A stretch of DNA of 64,000 nucleotides, taken from NCBI RefSeq assembly GCF_003233655.1, contig NZ_CP029829.1, forward strand, positions 630,978 to 694,977, in the 5' to 3' direction. The DNA is from Azospirillum ramasamyi (lineage in GTDB: Bacteria > Pseudomonadota > Alphaproteobacteria > Azospirillales > Azospirillaceae). The translations under genes were made by a program, and so were the position numbers. Under the pieces are notes generated by a model. The model had not been told where the DNA came from. It worked only from the letters and a program-made list of their open reading frames with translations, and did not search any database. This document shows, one piece after another, positions 25,257 through 35,012 of the stretch. Numbering within the stretch: position 1 is the stretch's first letter; every line of letters starts with the position of its first letter.

Positions 25257-25841
25257 ATGACCGACCCGCAAGCCAAGGACGCCGCCCGACGCGAGGCGCG
25301 CGCCCGGCGCGACGCCATCGCCGGCTCCGACCGCCCCGCAGCCTCCGCCGCCGTGTGCCGCCGCATCGCCGAACTGGCGGCGGACGGGCATCTGCCGCCT
25401 GGGGCCGTCGGCGGGTATTGGCCGCTCGGCTCCGAACTCGACGCGCGGCCTGCTTTGATCCATCTTAGGCAGCTTGGCCGTCCGGTTTCCCTGCCGGTGT
25501 CGGGGCCGCGCGGCACCGCGCTGGTCTTCCGCGACTGGGATCCGGAAGCGCCGATGGCCGTTGGCCGCTATGGCATCCACGAGCCGGGGGAGGGGCGCGC
25601 GGTCCTGCGCCCGTCGCTGCTGCTGGTGCCGCTGCTGGCCTTCGACCGCGGCGGGCACCGCCTGGGCTATGGCGCCGGCTATTACGACCGGACGCTGGAC
25701 GGCCTGCGGGCGGACGGGGCGGTTCTGGCGGTCGGCGTGGCCTTCGCGGCGCAGGAAATGCCGGCGGTGCCGGTGGACGGCCACGACGAGCGGCTGGACT
25801 GGATCGTGACGGAGCGGGAAACGCTCCGCATTCTTAAGTGA
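25257..25841 (+). CDS. 5-formyltetrahydrofolate cyclo-ligase
   Basis: A 194-residue ATP-dependent enzyme converting 5-formyl-THF to 5,10-methenyl-THF (YgfA/MTHFS family). The basic N-terminal helix (AARREARARRDAI), VGGYWPLGSELD, and the signature LLVPLLAFDRGGHRLGYGAGYYDR are present. It lies downstream of the 6S RNA and may be co-transcribed with it, as in E. coli. The next gene starts 22 bases later. Confidence 0.93.
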   Translation: MTDPQAKDAARREARARRDAIAGSDRPAASAAVCRRIAELAADGHLPPGAVGGYWPLGSELDARPALIHLRQLGRPVSLPVSGPRGTALVFRDWDPEAPMAVGRYGIHEPGEGRAVLRPSLLLVPLLAFDRGGHRLGYGAGYYDRTLDGLRADGAVLAVGVAFAAQEMPAVPVDGHDERLDWIVTERETLRILK

Positions 25842-25863
25842 GATTATCGGGAAGGTTGGGGCG

Positions 25864-26688
25864 ATGCGGATTCTGTTCTTCGGCGATGTGGTGGGCCGGG
25901 CCGGGCGCGATGCGGTGCTGGCGCACATGCCGATGCTGCGCGAAAGGCTGGACCCCGACCTGACCGTGGTGAACGGCGAGAACTCCGCCGGCGGCTACGG
26001 CGTCACGGTCAAGATCGCCGAGGATTTCTTCGCCGCCGGCATCGACGTGGTGACGCTGGGCAACCATACCTGGGACCAGAAGGAACTGGTCGGCACCATC
26101 GAGCAGCAGCCGCGCATCATCCGCCCGCTGAACTACCCGGAGGGCACGCCCGGCCGCGGCTTCGTCCTGCTGCAGGCGCGCGGCGGGCGCAAGGTGCTGG
26201 TGGTGAACGTGCTGCTCCGCCTGTTCATGGAGCCGATGGACGATCCCTTCGCCGCGGTGGACCGGGTGCTGAAGGCGCATCGCCTCGGGCCGGGCGGCGT
26301 CGACGCCGTGCTGATCGACATGCATGGCGAGGCGACCAGCGAGAAGATGATCATGGGCCACTTCTGCGACGGCCGCGCCTCGCTGGTGGTGGGCACCCAC
26401 AGCCATGTGCCGACCGCCGACCATATGGTCCTGCCGAAGGGCACCGCCTATCAGTCGGACGCCGGCATGTGCGGCGATTACGACAGCGCCATCGGCATGA
26501 AGAAGGAGGTGGCGTTGGCCAAGATGGTGCGCAAGCTGCCGACCGAGCGGCTGTCGCCGGCCGAAGGGGAAGGCACCGTCTGCGGCTGCTACGTCGAGAC
26601 CGACGACCGCAGCGGGCTGGCGGTGCGGATCGAACCGGTGCGCATCGGCGGGCGGCTGAGCCAGACTTTGCCGGAGCGAATGCAGTAG
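25864..26688 (+). CDS. YmdB-family metallophosphoesterase
   Basis: A 274-residue calcineurin-like phosphoesterase of the TIGR00282/YmdB type, which hydrolyses 2',3'-cyclic nucleotides in Bacillus. Metal ligands are seen in ILFFGDVVGRAGRD (Asp8), VVNGENSAGGYG, VTLGNHTWDQKE, ALLIDMHGE-like DAVLIDMHGEATSEK and VVGTHSHVPTADH. The tail motif YQSDAGMCGDYDSAIGM is family-specific. It is close behind the 5-FCL gene, probably in one operon. Confidence 0.92.
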   Translation: MRILFFGDVVGRAGRDAVLAHMPMLRERLDPDLTVVNGENSAGGYGVTVKIAEDFFAAGIDVVTLGNHTWDQKELVGTIEQQPRIIRPLNYPEGTPGRGFVLLQARGGRKVLVVNVLLRLFMEPMDDPFAAVDRVLKAHRLGPGGVDAVLIDMHGEATSEKMIMGHFCDGRASLVVGTHSHVPTADHMVLPKGTAYQSDAGMCGDYDSAIGMKKEVALAKMVRKLPTERLSPAEGEGTVCGCYVETDDRSGLAVRIEPVRIGGRLSQTLPERMQ

Positions 26689-26858
26689 GGCGTTCAGCGC
26701 CCGACCCGGGCCGCCGCAATCTCGCCATATTGACTTTCTAATCCGGTGGGTGTCGTCTCCCGCGCCGAAAAGGTGCGGTGGGGCGGCAGACCTGTTACAT
26801 GTGTCGTGCGCTCACCCCGTCCGATTGACCATATCCCGCTTCGAGGCTCGTTCGACCC

Positions 26859-27611
26859 ATGGCCGGTCATTCCCAGTTCAAGAACATCATGCACCGCAAA
26901 GGCGCGCAGGACGCCAAGCGGTCCAAGATCTTCAACAAGCTCGCCCGCGAGATCACCGTCGCCGCGAAGAGCGGCCTGCCGGACCCGGCGGCCAATCCGC
27001 GCCTGCGCGCCGCGATCCTCGCCGCCCGCGCCCAGAACATGCCGCGCGACCGCATCGACCGCGCCGTCAAGCAGGGCACGCCCGGCGGCGGCGACGACGC
27101 GAACTACGAGGAGGTGCGGTACGAGGGCTACGGCCCCGGCGGCGTCGCCCTGATCGTCGAGGCGCTGACCGACAACCGCAACCGCACCGCTTCGGAAGTG
27201 CGCTCCAGCTTCACCAAGTACGGCGGCAGCCTGGGCGAGACCAATTCGGTCAGCTTCATGTTCAACCGCGTCGGCGCCATCTACTACCCGGCCTCGGCGG
27301 CGGATGCCGACACCATGTTCGAGGTGGCTCTGGAGGCCGGTGCGGACAATGTCGAGTCCGACGAGAACGGCCACGAGGTGACGAGCACGGTCGAGAGTTT
27401 CGGCGCCGTGCGCGACGCGCTGGAAGCCAAGTTCGGCGGTGCGGAGAGCGCGCGCCTGACCTGGCGTCCGCTGAACACCGTCGCCCCCAGCGAAGAGGCC
27501 GCGGCCAGCCTGCTGAAGCTGCTGGACGTGCTGGAGGACAACGACGACGTCCAGGTGGTCGAAGGCAACTTCGACATCTCCGACGAGCTGATGCAGAAGC
27601 TGACCGCGTAA
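26859..27611 (+). CDS. YebC/PmpR-family regulatory or ribosome-associated protein
   Basis: A 250-residue three-domain protein beginning [20 protein letters not shown], with the [19 protein letters not shown] motif of the family. YebC-type proteins were long called transcriptional regulators; recent work also gives them a role on ribosomes at proline-rich stretches. It lies immediately before ruvC, the common arrangement in many bacteria. Length and all regions are normal. Confidence 0.95.
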   Translation: MAGHSQFKNIMHRKGAQDAKRSKIFNKLAREITVAAKSGLPDPAANPRLRAAILAARAQNMPRDRIDRAVKQGTPGGGDDANYEEVRYEGYGPGGVALIVEALTDNRNRTASEVRSSFTKYGGSLGETNSVSFMFNRVGAIYYPASAADADTMFEVALEAGADNVESDENGHEVTSTVESFGAVRDALEAKFGGAESARLTWRPLNTVAPSEEAAASLLKLLDVLEDNDDVQVVEGNFDISDELMQKLTA

Positions 27612-27647
27612 GCTGAACGCTGGTCTTGCAGGCGGAGTGCGGGTGCC

Positions 27648-28745
27648 GTGTTTGCGCGGGCAGGACGGGCAGGGGGAACGGATGCGACGGCGCCTTCGCC
27701 GGTGCGGCTGCTGGGGATCGACCCCGGCCTGCGCCATACCGGCTGGGGCATCATCGACGTGGCGGGCAACCGCCTGAGCCACGTCGCCGACGGCGCGGTG
27801 CATTCCGACGACTCCTGCCCGCTGGCGGAGCGGCTGTTGCAGCTCCATGACGCCCTGTCGGCGGTGGTGGAGCGCTACCGCCCCGACGAGGCGGCGGTGG
27901 AGGAGACCTTCGTCAACAGCAACGCCGTCTCGACGCTGAAGCTGGGGCAGGCCCGCGCCGTGGCCCTGCTGGTGCCGGCCCAGGCCGGGCTGGCGGTGGC
28001 GGAATACGCCAACAACATGGTCAAGAAGGCGGTCGTCGGCCAGGGCCGCGCCGAGAAGGCGCAGGTCCAGATGATGGTGCGCCTGCTGCTGCCGGGCTGC
28101 GAGATCGGCACGCCGGACGCCGCCGACGCGCTGGCCGTGGCGATCTGCCACGCGCATCACCGGGCGAGCTGGACGATGTGGCGGCGGGGGGCGGGCAATT
28201 CGTCGTCGGCGCAAAGCGCCCTCTCCCGCCCCGGGAGGGTGAGGGGCCCCGCCGCAGTCGGGGAGGGTGAGGGGCTTTCCATTTCGCCCCCTGCCAAACA
28301 AGCCAAGCGCCTCCCGACTCCACAGGAAACCGAACGCGCCCGCGTGCTTCGCCGCGATTCCACCGAGGTGGAGAAAATGCTGTGGCAGAAGCTGCGGAAC
28401 GGCCAGCTGGGGGCGAAGTTCCAGCGGCAGGAACCTATATTCGGCTTCACCGTCGATTTCGTTTCGCACGACCACCGGTTGATCATCGAGTTGGATGGCG
28501 GCCAGCATGCCGATCAGCGCGCAGTCAATGACGAACGGCGCACCCGGATGCTGGAGCAGGCCGGTTTTCGCATCATGCGGTTCTGGAATACGGATGTTGG
28601 CGACAACCTCGACGGTGTCCTGACGACGATCAAGGCGCGCCTGGACGAAACCTCCGTCTTGCGGCGGCCGGTCGCCGCGGCGAACCCCTCACCCGGCCCT
28701 GCGGGCCACCCTCTCCCGGGGCGGGAGAGGGATTCGGAGTCCTGA
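27648..28745 (+). CDS. ruvC: Holliday-junction resolvase RuvC with in-frame DUF559 (Vsr-like) endonuclease extension
   Basis: A 365-residue frame made of two parts. Residues about 20-172 are a complete Ruv[15 protein letters not shown] (Asp25), EETFVN (Glu85) and [15 protein letters not shown] (Asp157, Asp160), the acidic residues that cleave Holliday junctions. A linker of about 40 residues is encoded partly by a palindromic repeat. Residues about 216-330 are a DUF559 domain of the Vsr/PD-(D/E)xK-like group ([23 protein letters not shown] Asp260, IIELDGGQH Glu271). The last 30 residues are again repeat-encoded. Usual RuvC ends near residue 170. Start GTG 27648 has GGAG upstream. Alternatively DUF559 is read as a separate protein from an internal GTG. 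It is operonic with ruvA. Confidence 0.88.
   Translation: MFARAGRAGGTDATAPSPVRLLGIDPGLRHTGWGIIDVAGNRLSHVADGAVHSDDSCPLAERLLQLHDALSAVVERYRPDEAAVEETFVNSNAVSTLKLGQARAVALLVPAQAGLAVAEYANNMVKKAVVGQGRAEKAQVQMMVRLLLPGCEIGTPDAADALAVAICHAHHRASWTMWRRGAGNSSSAQSALSRPGRVRGPAAVGEGEGLSISPPAKQAKRLPTPQETERARVLRRDSTEVEKMLWQKLRNGQLGAKFQRQEPIFGFTVDFVSHDHRLIIELDGGQHADQRAVNDERRTRMLEQAGFRIMRFWNTDVGDNLDGVLTTIKARLDETSVLRRPVAAANPSPGPAGHPLPGRERDSES
28218..28274. repeat. CCCTC-type palindromic repeat, left flank of DUF559
   Basis: It contains CTCCCG (28223-28228) pairing with CGGGAG (28232-28237), followed by GGTGAGGGG and a second GGGGAGGGTGAGGGG block (28260-28274). Its orientation is inverted relative to the copy at 28685-28731. 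It is translated in frame as part of the RuvC linker. Confidence 0.75.
28685..28731. repeat. CCCTC-type palindromic repeat, right flank of DUF559
   Basis: CCCCTCACCC (28685-28694) is followed by a small GGCC-CTGC-GGGCC hairpin, then CCCTCTCCCG (28709-28718) pairing with CGGGAGAGGG (28722-28731). It is inverted relative to the left copy. It ends 17 bases before the ruvA start. Confidence 0.8.
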
Positions 28746-28748
28746 TCC

Positions 28749-29375
28749 ATGATCGCCAAGCTGACCGGCATCGTCGATTCCACCGGCACCGATTGGGTCG
28801 TGCTCGACGTGAACGGCGTCGGCTACCTGCTGTCCTGCTCCAACCGCACGCTGTCGCGCATGGCGGTGGGGGAACGGGCGTCGCTGGTGGTGGAGACCTT
28901 CATCCGCGAGGAGCGCATCGTCCTGCATGGCTTCGGCGATCAGGCGGAGCGGGAGTGGTTCAAGCTGCTGACCACCATCCAGGGCGTCGGCGCCCGGCTG
29001 GCGCTGTCGATCCTGGGCGTGCTCGACCCCGACCAGCTGACCCGCGCCATCGCCTCGCAGGACAAGACCGCGCTGGTGCGCGCCGACGGCGTCGGGCCGA
29101 AGGTGGCGGCGCGCATCCTCAACGAACTCAAGGACAAGGTCGGCAATCTGGCGCTCGGCCCCGCGGCGACCGCGGGCGCGCCGGCCGGCAAGGGCGCCCC
29201 CGCCGCCGTGCCGGGCGCCACCCCGGCGCTGGCCGACGCGGTGTCGGCGCTGGTCAATCTCGGCTATGGCCGGTCGGAGGCCTTCGGCGCGGTCGTCGCC
29301 GCCGGGCGGGTGCTGGGCGATGACGCCGGCGTGTCCGATCTGATCCGCCAGGGCCTCAAGGAACTGAGCCAATGA
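28749..29375 (+). CDS. ruvA: Holliday-junction branch-migration protein RuvA
   Basis: A 208-residue junction-binding subunit of the RuvAB motor. The N-terminal OB domain ([20 protein letters not shown]), the tandem helix-hairpin-helix region ([15 protein letters not shown] and [20 protein letters not shown]), a flexible alanine/glycine/proline linker (about 140-160) and the small C-terminal domain III that contacts RuvB ([19 protein letters not shown]) are all present. Its stop overlaps the ruvB start (ATGA at 29372-29375). Confidence 0.96.
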   Translation: MIAKLTGIVDSTGTDWVVLDVNGVGYLLSCSNRTLSRMAVGERASLVVETFIREERIVLHGFGDQAEREWFKLLTTIQGVGARLALSILGVLDPDQLTRAIASQDKTALVRADGVGPKVAARILNELKDKVGNLALGPAATAGAPAGKGAPAAVPGATPALADAVSALVNLGYGRSEAFGAVVAAGRVLGDDAGVSDLIRQGLKELSQ

Positions 29376-30457
29376 GCGACCCCCACAACGATCGTCTGGT
29401 CCAGCCGGGCCAGGGCCACGGCGATTCGGCCGAGGCGTCGATCCGGCCGCTGTCGCTCGCCGAGTTCATCGGCCAGCGCCAGGCGCGCGAGAACCTGTCG
29501 ATCTTCATCCAGGCCGCCCGCTCCCGCAACGAGGCGCTGGACCATGTGCTGCTGTTCGGCCCGCCTGGACTGGGCAAGACCACGCTGGCGCAGATCGTTG
29601 CGCGCGAGCTGGGAGTCGGCTTCCGCGCCACCTCCGGGCCGGTCATCGCGCGGGCCGGCGATCTGGCGGCGCTGCTGACCAACCTGCAACCGCACGACGT
29701 TCTCTTCATCGACGAGATTCATCGCCTTAATCCCGCCGTGGAAGAGGTGCTCTATCCCGCCATGGAGGATTTCCAGCTCGACCTCATCATCGGCGAAGGC
29801 CCGTCGGCGCGGTCCATCCGGATCGACCTGCCGCCCTTCACCCTCGTCGGCGCCACGACGCGCAGCGGCCTGATCACCCGCCCGTTGCGCGAGCGCTTCG
29901 GCATTCCCGTGCGCCTGCAGTTCTACGAGCCGGACGAGCTGGAGCTGATCGTGCGCCGCGCCGCCGGGGTGCTCGGCATGGGCATCACGCCTGAGGGCGC
30001 GCGCGAGATCGCCAACCGGGCGCGCGGCACCCCGCGCGTGTCGGGCCGGTTGCTGCGCCGGGTCCGTGATTTCGCCGCGGTGGCCGGCGTGGAGGAGGTC
30101 GACAAGCGCGTCGCCGACGCCGCGCTGACCCGGCTGGAGGTCGACCGGCTGGGGCTGGACAGCATGGATCGCCGTTACCTGGGGCTGGTCGCCAACAATT
30201 ACGGCGGCGGGCCGGTGGGCGTGGAGACGCTGGGCGCGGCGCTGGGCGAGCAGCGCGACGTGCTGGAGGAGGTGGTGGAACCCTACCTGATCCAGCAGGG
30301 CTTCCTGCAGCGCACGCCGCGCGGGCGCATGCTGACCGACCAGGGGTTCCGCTATCTCGGGCTCAACCCGCCGAATGCGCCGATCCGGCAGCTCGATCTG
30401 CTGGACCGCATCCCGGACGCGACGGAAGGCCAGATGGATGAGGACGGAGATGAGTGA
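29372..30457 (+). CDS. ruvB: Holliday-junction DNA helicase RuvB
   Basis: A 361-residue AAA+ ATPase that drives branch migration. It carries the RuvB signature [19 protein letters not shown], Walker A GPPGLGKT (63-70), Walker [10 protein letters not shown], sensor [17 protein letters not shown], and a C-terminal winged helix ([17 protein letters not shown]). It overlaps ruvA by 4 bases and ybgC by 8 bases, tying ruvCAB to the Tol-Pal operon. Confidence 0.97.
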   Translation: MSDPHNDRLVQPGQGHGDSAEASIRPLSLAEFIGQRQARENLSIFIQAARSRNEALDHVLLFGPPGLGKTTLAQIVARELGVGFRATSGPVIARAGDLAALLTNLQPHDVLFIDEIHRLNPAVEEVLYPAMEDFQLDLIIGEGPSARSIRIDLPPFTLVGATTRSGLITRPLRERFGIPVRLQFYEPDELELIVRRAAGVLGMGITPEGAREIANRARGTPRVSGRLLRRVRDFAAVAGVEEVDKRVADAALTRLEVDRLGLDSMDRRYLGLVANNYGGGPVGVETLGAALGEQRDVLEEVVEPYLIQQGFLQRTPRGRMLTDQGFRYLGLNPPNAPIRQLDLLDRIPDATEGQMDEDGDE

Positions 30458-30977
30458 CGCCGTGCCTTCCCTGTTCGGCCCCTCCCTTTCCGGCCCCTCC
30501 CTTTCCGGCCCCTCCCTTTCCGGTTGGTTCGCGGAGGACGGCACGCACCGCTATCCGCTGCGGGTCTATTACGAGGATACCGACGCCGGCGGCATCGTCT
30601 ACCACGCCAACTACCTGCGCTTCGCGGAGCGGGCGCGGACGGAGATGCTGTACCTGATGGGCTTCCGTCAGAGGGAGATGGCGGAGGGTTCGAGCGTTGT
30701 CACAGGTGTGTCATTTGCGGTACGGCGCCTGACCATCGATTTTGACGCGCCGGCCAAGCTGGAGGACACCCTTGAAGTGGAAACCCGAATCATCGATATC
30801 CGCGGGGCCTCCTTCGCAGTTGCACAAGTCATCCGCCGCGACGGTCGCGTGCTGGCGCGCGCCGACCTGCAGCTGGTGACGATCAACCGGGCCGGGCGGG
30901 CCGTGCGCCTGCCGGATCCGGTCAAAGCGGCGATGGAGTCGCTGCATGCGAAGCAAAGCTCATCGACGCCTGCCTGA
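30450..30977 (+). CDS. ybgC: Tol-Pal-associated acyl-CoA thioesterase YbgC
   Basis: A 175-residue hotdog-fold thioesterase, first gene of the tol-pal set. The catalytic signature [21 protein letters not shown] (Asp in EDTDAGG) and [11 protein letters not shown] are clear. The N-terminus is extended by a three-fold GPSLS repeat encoded by a perfect 15-base tandem repeat, absent from typical YbgC. It starts inside ruvB. In E. coli YbgC hydrolyses short acyl-CoA and associates with lipid synthesis. An alternative start after the repeat is not obvious, since no ATG follows until the hotdog core. Confidence 0.9.
   Translation: MSDAVPSLFGPSLSGPSLSGPSLSGWFAEDGTHRYPLRVYYEDTDAGGIVYHANYLRFAERARTEMLYLMGFRQREMAEGSSVVTGVSFAVRRLTIDFDAPAKLEDTLEVETRIIDIRGASFAVAQVIRRDGRVLARADLQLVTINRAGRAVRLPDPVKAAMESLHAKQSSSTPA
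30477..30521 (+). repeat. 15-bp tandem repeat x3 inside ybgC
   Basis: Three exact copies of GGCCCCTCCCTTTCC (30477-30491, 30492-30506, 30507-30521) encode GPSLS three times at the YbgC N-terminus. The unit is a multiple of three, so copy-number change keeps the frame. Confidence 0.95.
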
Positions 30978-31040
30978 CCCTGTCGCCCCCTACCTCTTCC
31001 ACCTCCCCGTGCCAACAGCGCAAACGCGAGACTGACTGCG

Positions 31041-31775
31041 ATGGACGCCCTGCAAACCGCCCAACTGGCCGGCAACGCCGCAGCCTCGACGGCACATGAG
31101 ATCACCATGCTCGGCCTGTTCTGGCAGGCCGATGCGGTCGTCAAGATCGTGATGCTGATGCTCATCGTCGCCTCGGTCTGGTGCTGGGCGATCATCATCG
31201 AGAAGCTGATGCGCATCCGCCGCCTGAACGCCCAGGCCGACGCCTTCGAGGAGGCGTTCTGGTCCGGCGGCTCGCTGGATGCGCTGTACGACCGCATCGG
31301 CCAGTCGCCGGCCGACCCGATGGCCGCGACCTTCGCCGCCGGCATGCGCGAGTGGCGCCACGCCGCCGACCGCGGCATCGCCGGCACCATGAAGGGCTCG
31401 CTGCAGCAGCGGGTGGAGCGGGTGATGGCGGTGACCATCGGCCGTGAGATGGCGCGGGCCGAGCGCTACATGACCTTCCTGGCCTCGGTCGGGTCGACGG
31501 CCCCCTTCATCGGCCTGTTCGGCACGGTGTGGGGCATCATGAACTCCTTCACCTCCATCGCCGGTTCGGGCAACACCAGCCTCGCCGTGGTGGCGCCCGG
31601 CATCGCCGAGGCGCTGTTCGCCACCGCAATGGGCCTGCTGGCCGCCATCCCGGCGGTGCTGTCCTACAACAAGTTCTCCACCGACCTCGGCCGCTATGCC
31701 GACCGGCTGGACACCTTCTCGGGCGAGTTCTCGGCGATCCTGTCCCGCCACCTCGAGGAGCGGGGAGCCGCCTGA
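31041..31775 (+). CDS. tolQ: Tol-Pal system proton-channel protein TolQ
   Basis: A 244-residue inner-membrane protein with three helices (about residues 33-55, 150-170 and 185-205). It carries the family motif FIGLFGTVWGIMNSF and the later GIAEALFATAMGLLAAIPAV. With TolR it uses the proton motive force to energise TolA during envelope constriction. The start at ATG 31041 is 63 bases after ybgC; tolR follows after 3 bases. Confidence 0.97.
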   Translation: MDALQTAQLAGNAAASTAHEITMLGLFWQADAVVKIVMLMLIVASVWCWAIIIEKLMRIRRLNAQADAFEEAFWSGGSLDALYDRIGQSPADPMAATFAAGMREWRHAADRGIAGTMKGSLQQRVERVMAVTIGREMARAERYMTFLASVGSTAPFIGLFGTVWGIMNSFTSIAGSGNTSLAVVAPGIAEALFATAMGLLAAIPAVLSYNKFSTDLGRYADRLDTFSGEFSAILSRHLEERGAA

Positions 31776-31778
31776 ACC

Positions 31779-32261
31779 ATGGCCGGACAACTCGCAGGCA
31801 AATCCCACGGGCGCGGCAAGCGCCGGGGCTATCGCGCGATGGCCGAGATCAACATGACGCCCTTCATCGACGTCATGCTGGTCCTGCTGATCGTCTTCAT
31901 GGTGGCCGCCCCGATGCTGACCGTCGGGGTGCCGGTCGACCTGCCCAAGACCAACGCGGCTCCGCTGGAGCAGCAGAAGGATCCGCTGTTCGTCACCGTG
32001 CAGACCGACGGCCGCGTCTTCGTGCAGGAGACGGCGGTCGAGCTGACCAACATGGTGCCGCTGCTGATCGCGGTGACGAACAACAACCCCGAAGCCCGCA
32101 TCCTGGTCCGCGGCGACGCCAAGATCGCCTATGGCAGGATGCTGGAGGTGATGGGCACCATGAGCGCCGCCGGCTTCAAGAAGGTCGGTCTGGTCGCCGA
32201 GATGCCGAACGGCCCGACCGCCTCCGGCGCGCGGGTCGGCGCCTCCGGTCCTTCGCGTTGA
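31779..32261 (+). CDS. tolR: Tol-Pal system protein TolR
   Basis: A 160-residue ExbD/TolR protein with a single membrane helix carrying the essential proton-pathway aspartate (Asp31 in NMTPFIDVMLVLLIVFMVAA). The periplasmic domain (VDLPKTNAAPLEQQKDPLFV, ILVRGDAKIAYGRMLEVMG) is normal. The C-terminus is a little longer than in enterics. It is tightly packed between tolQ and tolA. Confidence 0.96.
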   Translation: MAGQLAGKSHGRGKRRGYRAMAEINMTPFIDVMLVLLIVFMVAAPMLTVGVPVDLPKTNAAPLEQQKDPLFVTVQTDGRVFVQETAVELTNMVPLLIAVTNNNPEARILVRGDAKIAYGRMLEVMGTMSAAGFKKVGLVAEMPNGPTASGARVGASGPSR

Positions 32262-32277
32262 GGCGGGCGGAACTCCC

Positions 32278-33507
32278 ATGCGCAAGCCCCTGATCGCCTC
32301 GGCGGTGCTGCACGTCGCGCTGGTCGCGCTGATGGTGCTCGGCATGCCGCCCAGCGATCGCAAGCTGGAGATCGCCTCCTCGATCCCGATCGAGATCGTC
32401 GACATCGGCGAGATCACCGAGGCCGCCCGCGTCGAGAAGGGCGAACCGCAGCCGGCCGCCAACGCCGCGCCGCGTCCGCCCGTGCCCGACGCCAAGCCGG
32501 CGCCGCCGGCGCCCGAGCCGCCGGACGAGGCGGACGAACCCCCTCCGCCGCCCCCGCCGCCCGCCCCGCCGCCCGCCAGGACGCCGGAGCCGCCGAAGGT
32601 CGCCCAGGTAACGCCGCCCCCGCGCGAGCCGACGCCGCCCAAGCCGGCCCCGACGCCCCCTCCTCCTCCGCCGCCACCCCCGCCGCCTCCGCCCCCGGAT
32701 CCGGCTCCCTCGCCGACTCCCAAGCGGCCCGAGCCGCCGAAGCCCGAGCCGCCCAAGCCCGAACCTCCCAAGCCCGAACCGAAGAAGCCTGAGCCCCCGA
32801 AGCCGGAGCCGAAGAAGCCCGAGCCCCCGAAGCCGGAGCCGTCCAAACCGGAGCCGCCGAAGGCCGAGCCGAAAAAGCAGGAGCCGCTGAAGGCCGAGCC
32901 GAAAAAGCAGGAGCCGCCGAAGGAACCGCCCAAGGAGGTCGCGAAGGCCGATCCGAAGAAGACGGAAGCTCCGGCCAAGCAGCCGGAGAAGCCGTCCGCC
33001 AAGACCGACCCGCTGTCCGACCTGCTGTCGAACGTCGGGAAGATCAAGCCGTCGGACAACCCGAAGGCGGACGGCAAGGCATCGGCCAGCGCAAGCAGCG
33101 ACGCCAAGCCCAGCCAGAAGACCGCATCCGCGGCTCCGGCCGGGGCGGCGAAGGCGACGACCGGCCCGGACCGGCCGTTCAAGCCGTCGGGCCGCGCGCT
33201 GGACGCCATCCGCGGGCAGCTGAGCAAGAACTGGAACTTCGACAGCGGCCGCAAGGACGCCGCGTCGATGCAGATCGAGATCCACGTCGAGGTCGGCCGC
33301 GACCACAGCGTGGTCCGCGCCTGGATCGACGACAAGTACAAGTCGCGCTATCAGTCGGACGCCGCCTTCCGCGCGTCGGCGGACGCCGCCGTGCGCGCGG
33401 TCAAGCGGTCGAGCCCACTGGAACTGCTGTCCAGCGAGTTCACGCCGGATACTTATGAAAGCTGGCGCTACATCGTGTTCAATTTCGACCCGAGGGACAT
33501 GTTCTGA
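32278..33507 (+). CDS. tolA: Tol-Pal system protein TolA
   Basis: A 409-residue envelope-spanning protein linking TolQR to TolB/Pal. The N-terminal helix [20 protein letters not shown] carries an SxxxH-type contact surface to TolQ. The middle (about 60-270) is extremely low complexity: a polyproline block ([13 protein letters not shown] near residue 130) and many [18 protein letters not shown] units. The C-terminal domain III (about 300-409) ends in [15 protein letters not shown]. The proline-rich spacer replaces the alanine-rich helix of E. coli TolA and would depend on EF-P for translation. It lies between tolR (16-base gap) and tolB (2-base gap). Confidence 0.94.
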   Translation: MRKPLIASAVLHVALVALMVLGMPPSDRKLEIASSIPIEIVDIGEITEAARVEKGEPQPAANAAPRPPVPDAKPAPPAPEPPDEADEPPPPPPPPAPPPARTPEPPKVAQVTPPPREPTPPKPAPTPPPPPPPPPPPPPPDPAPSPTPKRPEPPKPEPPKPEPPKPEPKKPEPPKPEPKKPEPPKPEPSKPEPPKAEPKKQEPLKAEPKKQEPPKEPPKEVAKADPKKTEAPAKQPEKPSAKTDPLSDLLSNVGKIKPSDNPKADGKASASASSDAKPSQKTASAAPAGAAKATTGPDRPFKPSGRALDAIRGQLSKNWNFDSGRKDAASMQIEIHVEVGRDHSVVRAWIDDKYKSRYQSDAAFRASADAAVRAVKRSSPLELLSSEFTPDTYESWRYIVFNFDPRDMF

Positions 33508-33509
33508 CC

Positions 33510-34862
33510 ATGACGACGAAGACGAGGCTTCTGCTGAAGCTGGCCGGGGCCACCGGCGCGCTTCTCCTCTCCCTCGGCGTTGCCGCTCCGCAGGAGGCGC
33601 GCGCCGAGTTGCGCATCGACATCACGCGGGGCGTATCCGAACCGCTGCCGATCGCGATCACCAGCTTCGCCGGCTCCGGCGGGCGTGACGCGCAGATGGG
33701 CGCCGACATCTCCAAGGTCATCTCCGACGACCTGGAGCGCTCCGGCCTGTTCAAGCCGCTCGACCCGCGCGGCTTCCTGCAGACCCCGGATCAGCTGCGC
33801 ACCGGCGAGCCGCGCTATCAGGACTGGAAGGCGCTGGGCGCCCAGGCACTGGTCGCCGGCAACACCACCACCGGCCCCGACGGCCGCATGAAGGTCGATT
33901 TCCGCCTGTGGGACGTCGCCGCCGGCCAGTACATGCAGGGGCTGAGCTACAGCGCCTCGCCGCAGGAATGGCGCCGCATCGCCCACATCGTGGCCGACGC
34001 CATCTACAAGCGGCTGACCGGCGAGGACGGCTATTTCGACACGCGCATCGTCTATGTCGCCGAATCCGGCCCGGCGAACGCGCGCAAGAAGCAACTGGCC
34101 ATCATGGACCAGGACAGCGCCAACCATCAGTTCCTGACCGACGGGCAGACGCTCGTCCTGACGCCGCGCTTCTCGCCGACGTCGCAGGAAATCACGTACA
34201 TGTCGTACTTCAACAAGAAGCCGCGCGTGTACCTGTTCAACATCGACACCGGCCGCCAGGAGGTCCTGGGCGACTTCCCCGGCATGACCTTCGCTCCGCG
34301 CTTCTCGCCGGACGGCAACAAGGTCATCATGTCGATGGCCCAGAACGGCAACACCGACATCTACACGCTGGACCTGCGCACCCGCCGCCAGACCCAGCTG
34401 ACCGACGCGCCGGGCATCGACACCAGCCCCAGCTATTCGCCGGACGGCCAGCGGATCGTGTTCGAGTCGGACCGCGGCGGCACGCAGCAGCTCTACACCA
34501 TGAACGCCGACGGGTCGGGCGTGAAGCGGCTGACCTTCGGCGAGGGCCGTTACGGTACGCCGGTGTGGTCGCCGCGCGGCGACCTGATCGCATTCACGCG
34601 CCAGCGGGGCAGCAGCTTCGCAATCGGCGTAATCCGTCCGGATGGTACGGGGGAACGAATCCTGACCGAGGCGTTCCACGTCGAGGGGCCGACCTGGGCG
34701 CCGAACGGGCGTGTTCTCATGTTCTTCAAGGACTTGCCGTCGGGTGACGGTCGTGGCCGCAACGCCAAGCTGTACAGCATCGACATCACCGGTGCCAACG
34801 AGCGCCGCGTCAGCAGCCCGGTCGACGCCTCGGATCCCGCGTGGTCGCCCTTGATTCCCTAG
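33510..34862 (+). CDS. tolB: Tol-Pal system periplasmic protein TolB
   Basis: A 450-residue secreted protein with a signal peptide ([20 protein letters not shown]), an N-terminal alpha/beta domain ([20 protein letters not shown]) and a C-terminal six-bladed propeller with repeated blades ([71 protein letters not shown]). It binds Pal and TolA in the periplasm. It follows tolA after 2 bases. Length is normal. Confidence 0.97.
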   Translation: MTTKTRLLLKLAGATGALLLSLGVAAPQEARAELRIDITRGVSEPLPIAITSFAGSGGRDAQMGADISKVISDDLERSGLFKPLDPRGFLQTPDQLRTGEPRYQDWKALGAQALVAGNTTTGPDGRMKVDFRLWDVAAGQYMQGLSYSASPQEWRRIAHIVADAIYKRLTGEDGYFDTRIVYVAESGPANARKKQLAIMDQDSANHQFLTDGQTLVLTPRFSPTSQEITYMSYFNKKPRVYLFNIDTGRQEVLGDFPGMTFAPRFSPDGNKVIMSMAQNGNTDIYTLDLRTRRQTQLTDAPGIDTSPSYSPDGQRIVFESDRGGTQQLYTMNADGSGVKRLTFGEGRYGTPVWSPRGDLIAFTRQRGSSFAIGVIRPDGTGERILTEAFHVEGPTWAPNGRVLMFFKDLPSGDGRGRNAKLYSIDITGANERRVSSPVDASDPAWSPLIP

Positions 34863-35012
34863 TGGAGTAGCCCTATTTTGCGGCCACGCGGGAGCAATGC
34901 TCAAGACTTAGGTTGGACGTCGTCTTTTCGTCGGGGCTTGGCGGAAAGAAGCGGCTCTCGCGCTGACAATTGTCCGACCGCTCAACAAGTTTCGTTCAAG
35001 GGGTCCCTGAAC

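Noticed and set aside
27648..28745. Stop codon missed between RuvC and DUF559
   Set aside because: I translated the frame through 28163-28300 and found no stop; the open frame is in the sequence as given, though a sequencing error remains possible.
30477..30521. CRISPR-like array
   Set aside because: The 15-base units are contiguous with no spacers; it is a simple tandem repeat in a gene. No CRISPR array is present in the window.
30990..33341. Antisense open frame of 783 codons opposite tolQ-tolR-tolA, very glycine/serine-rich
   Set aside because: The glycine/serine pattern is the mirror of TolA's KPEP/polyproline codons; it is not a PE-PGRS or silk-like gene.
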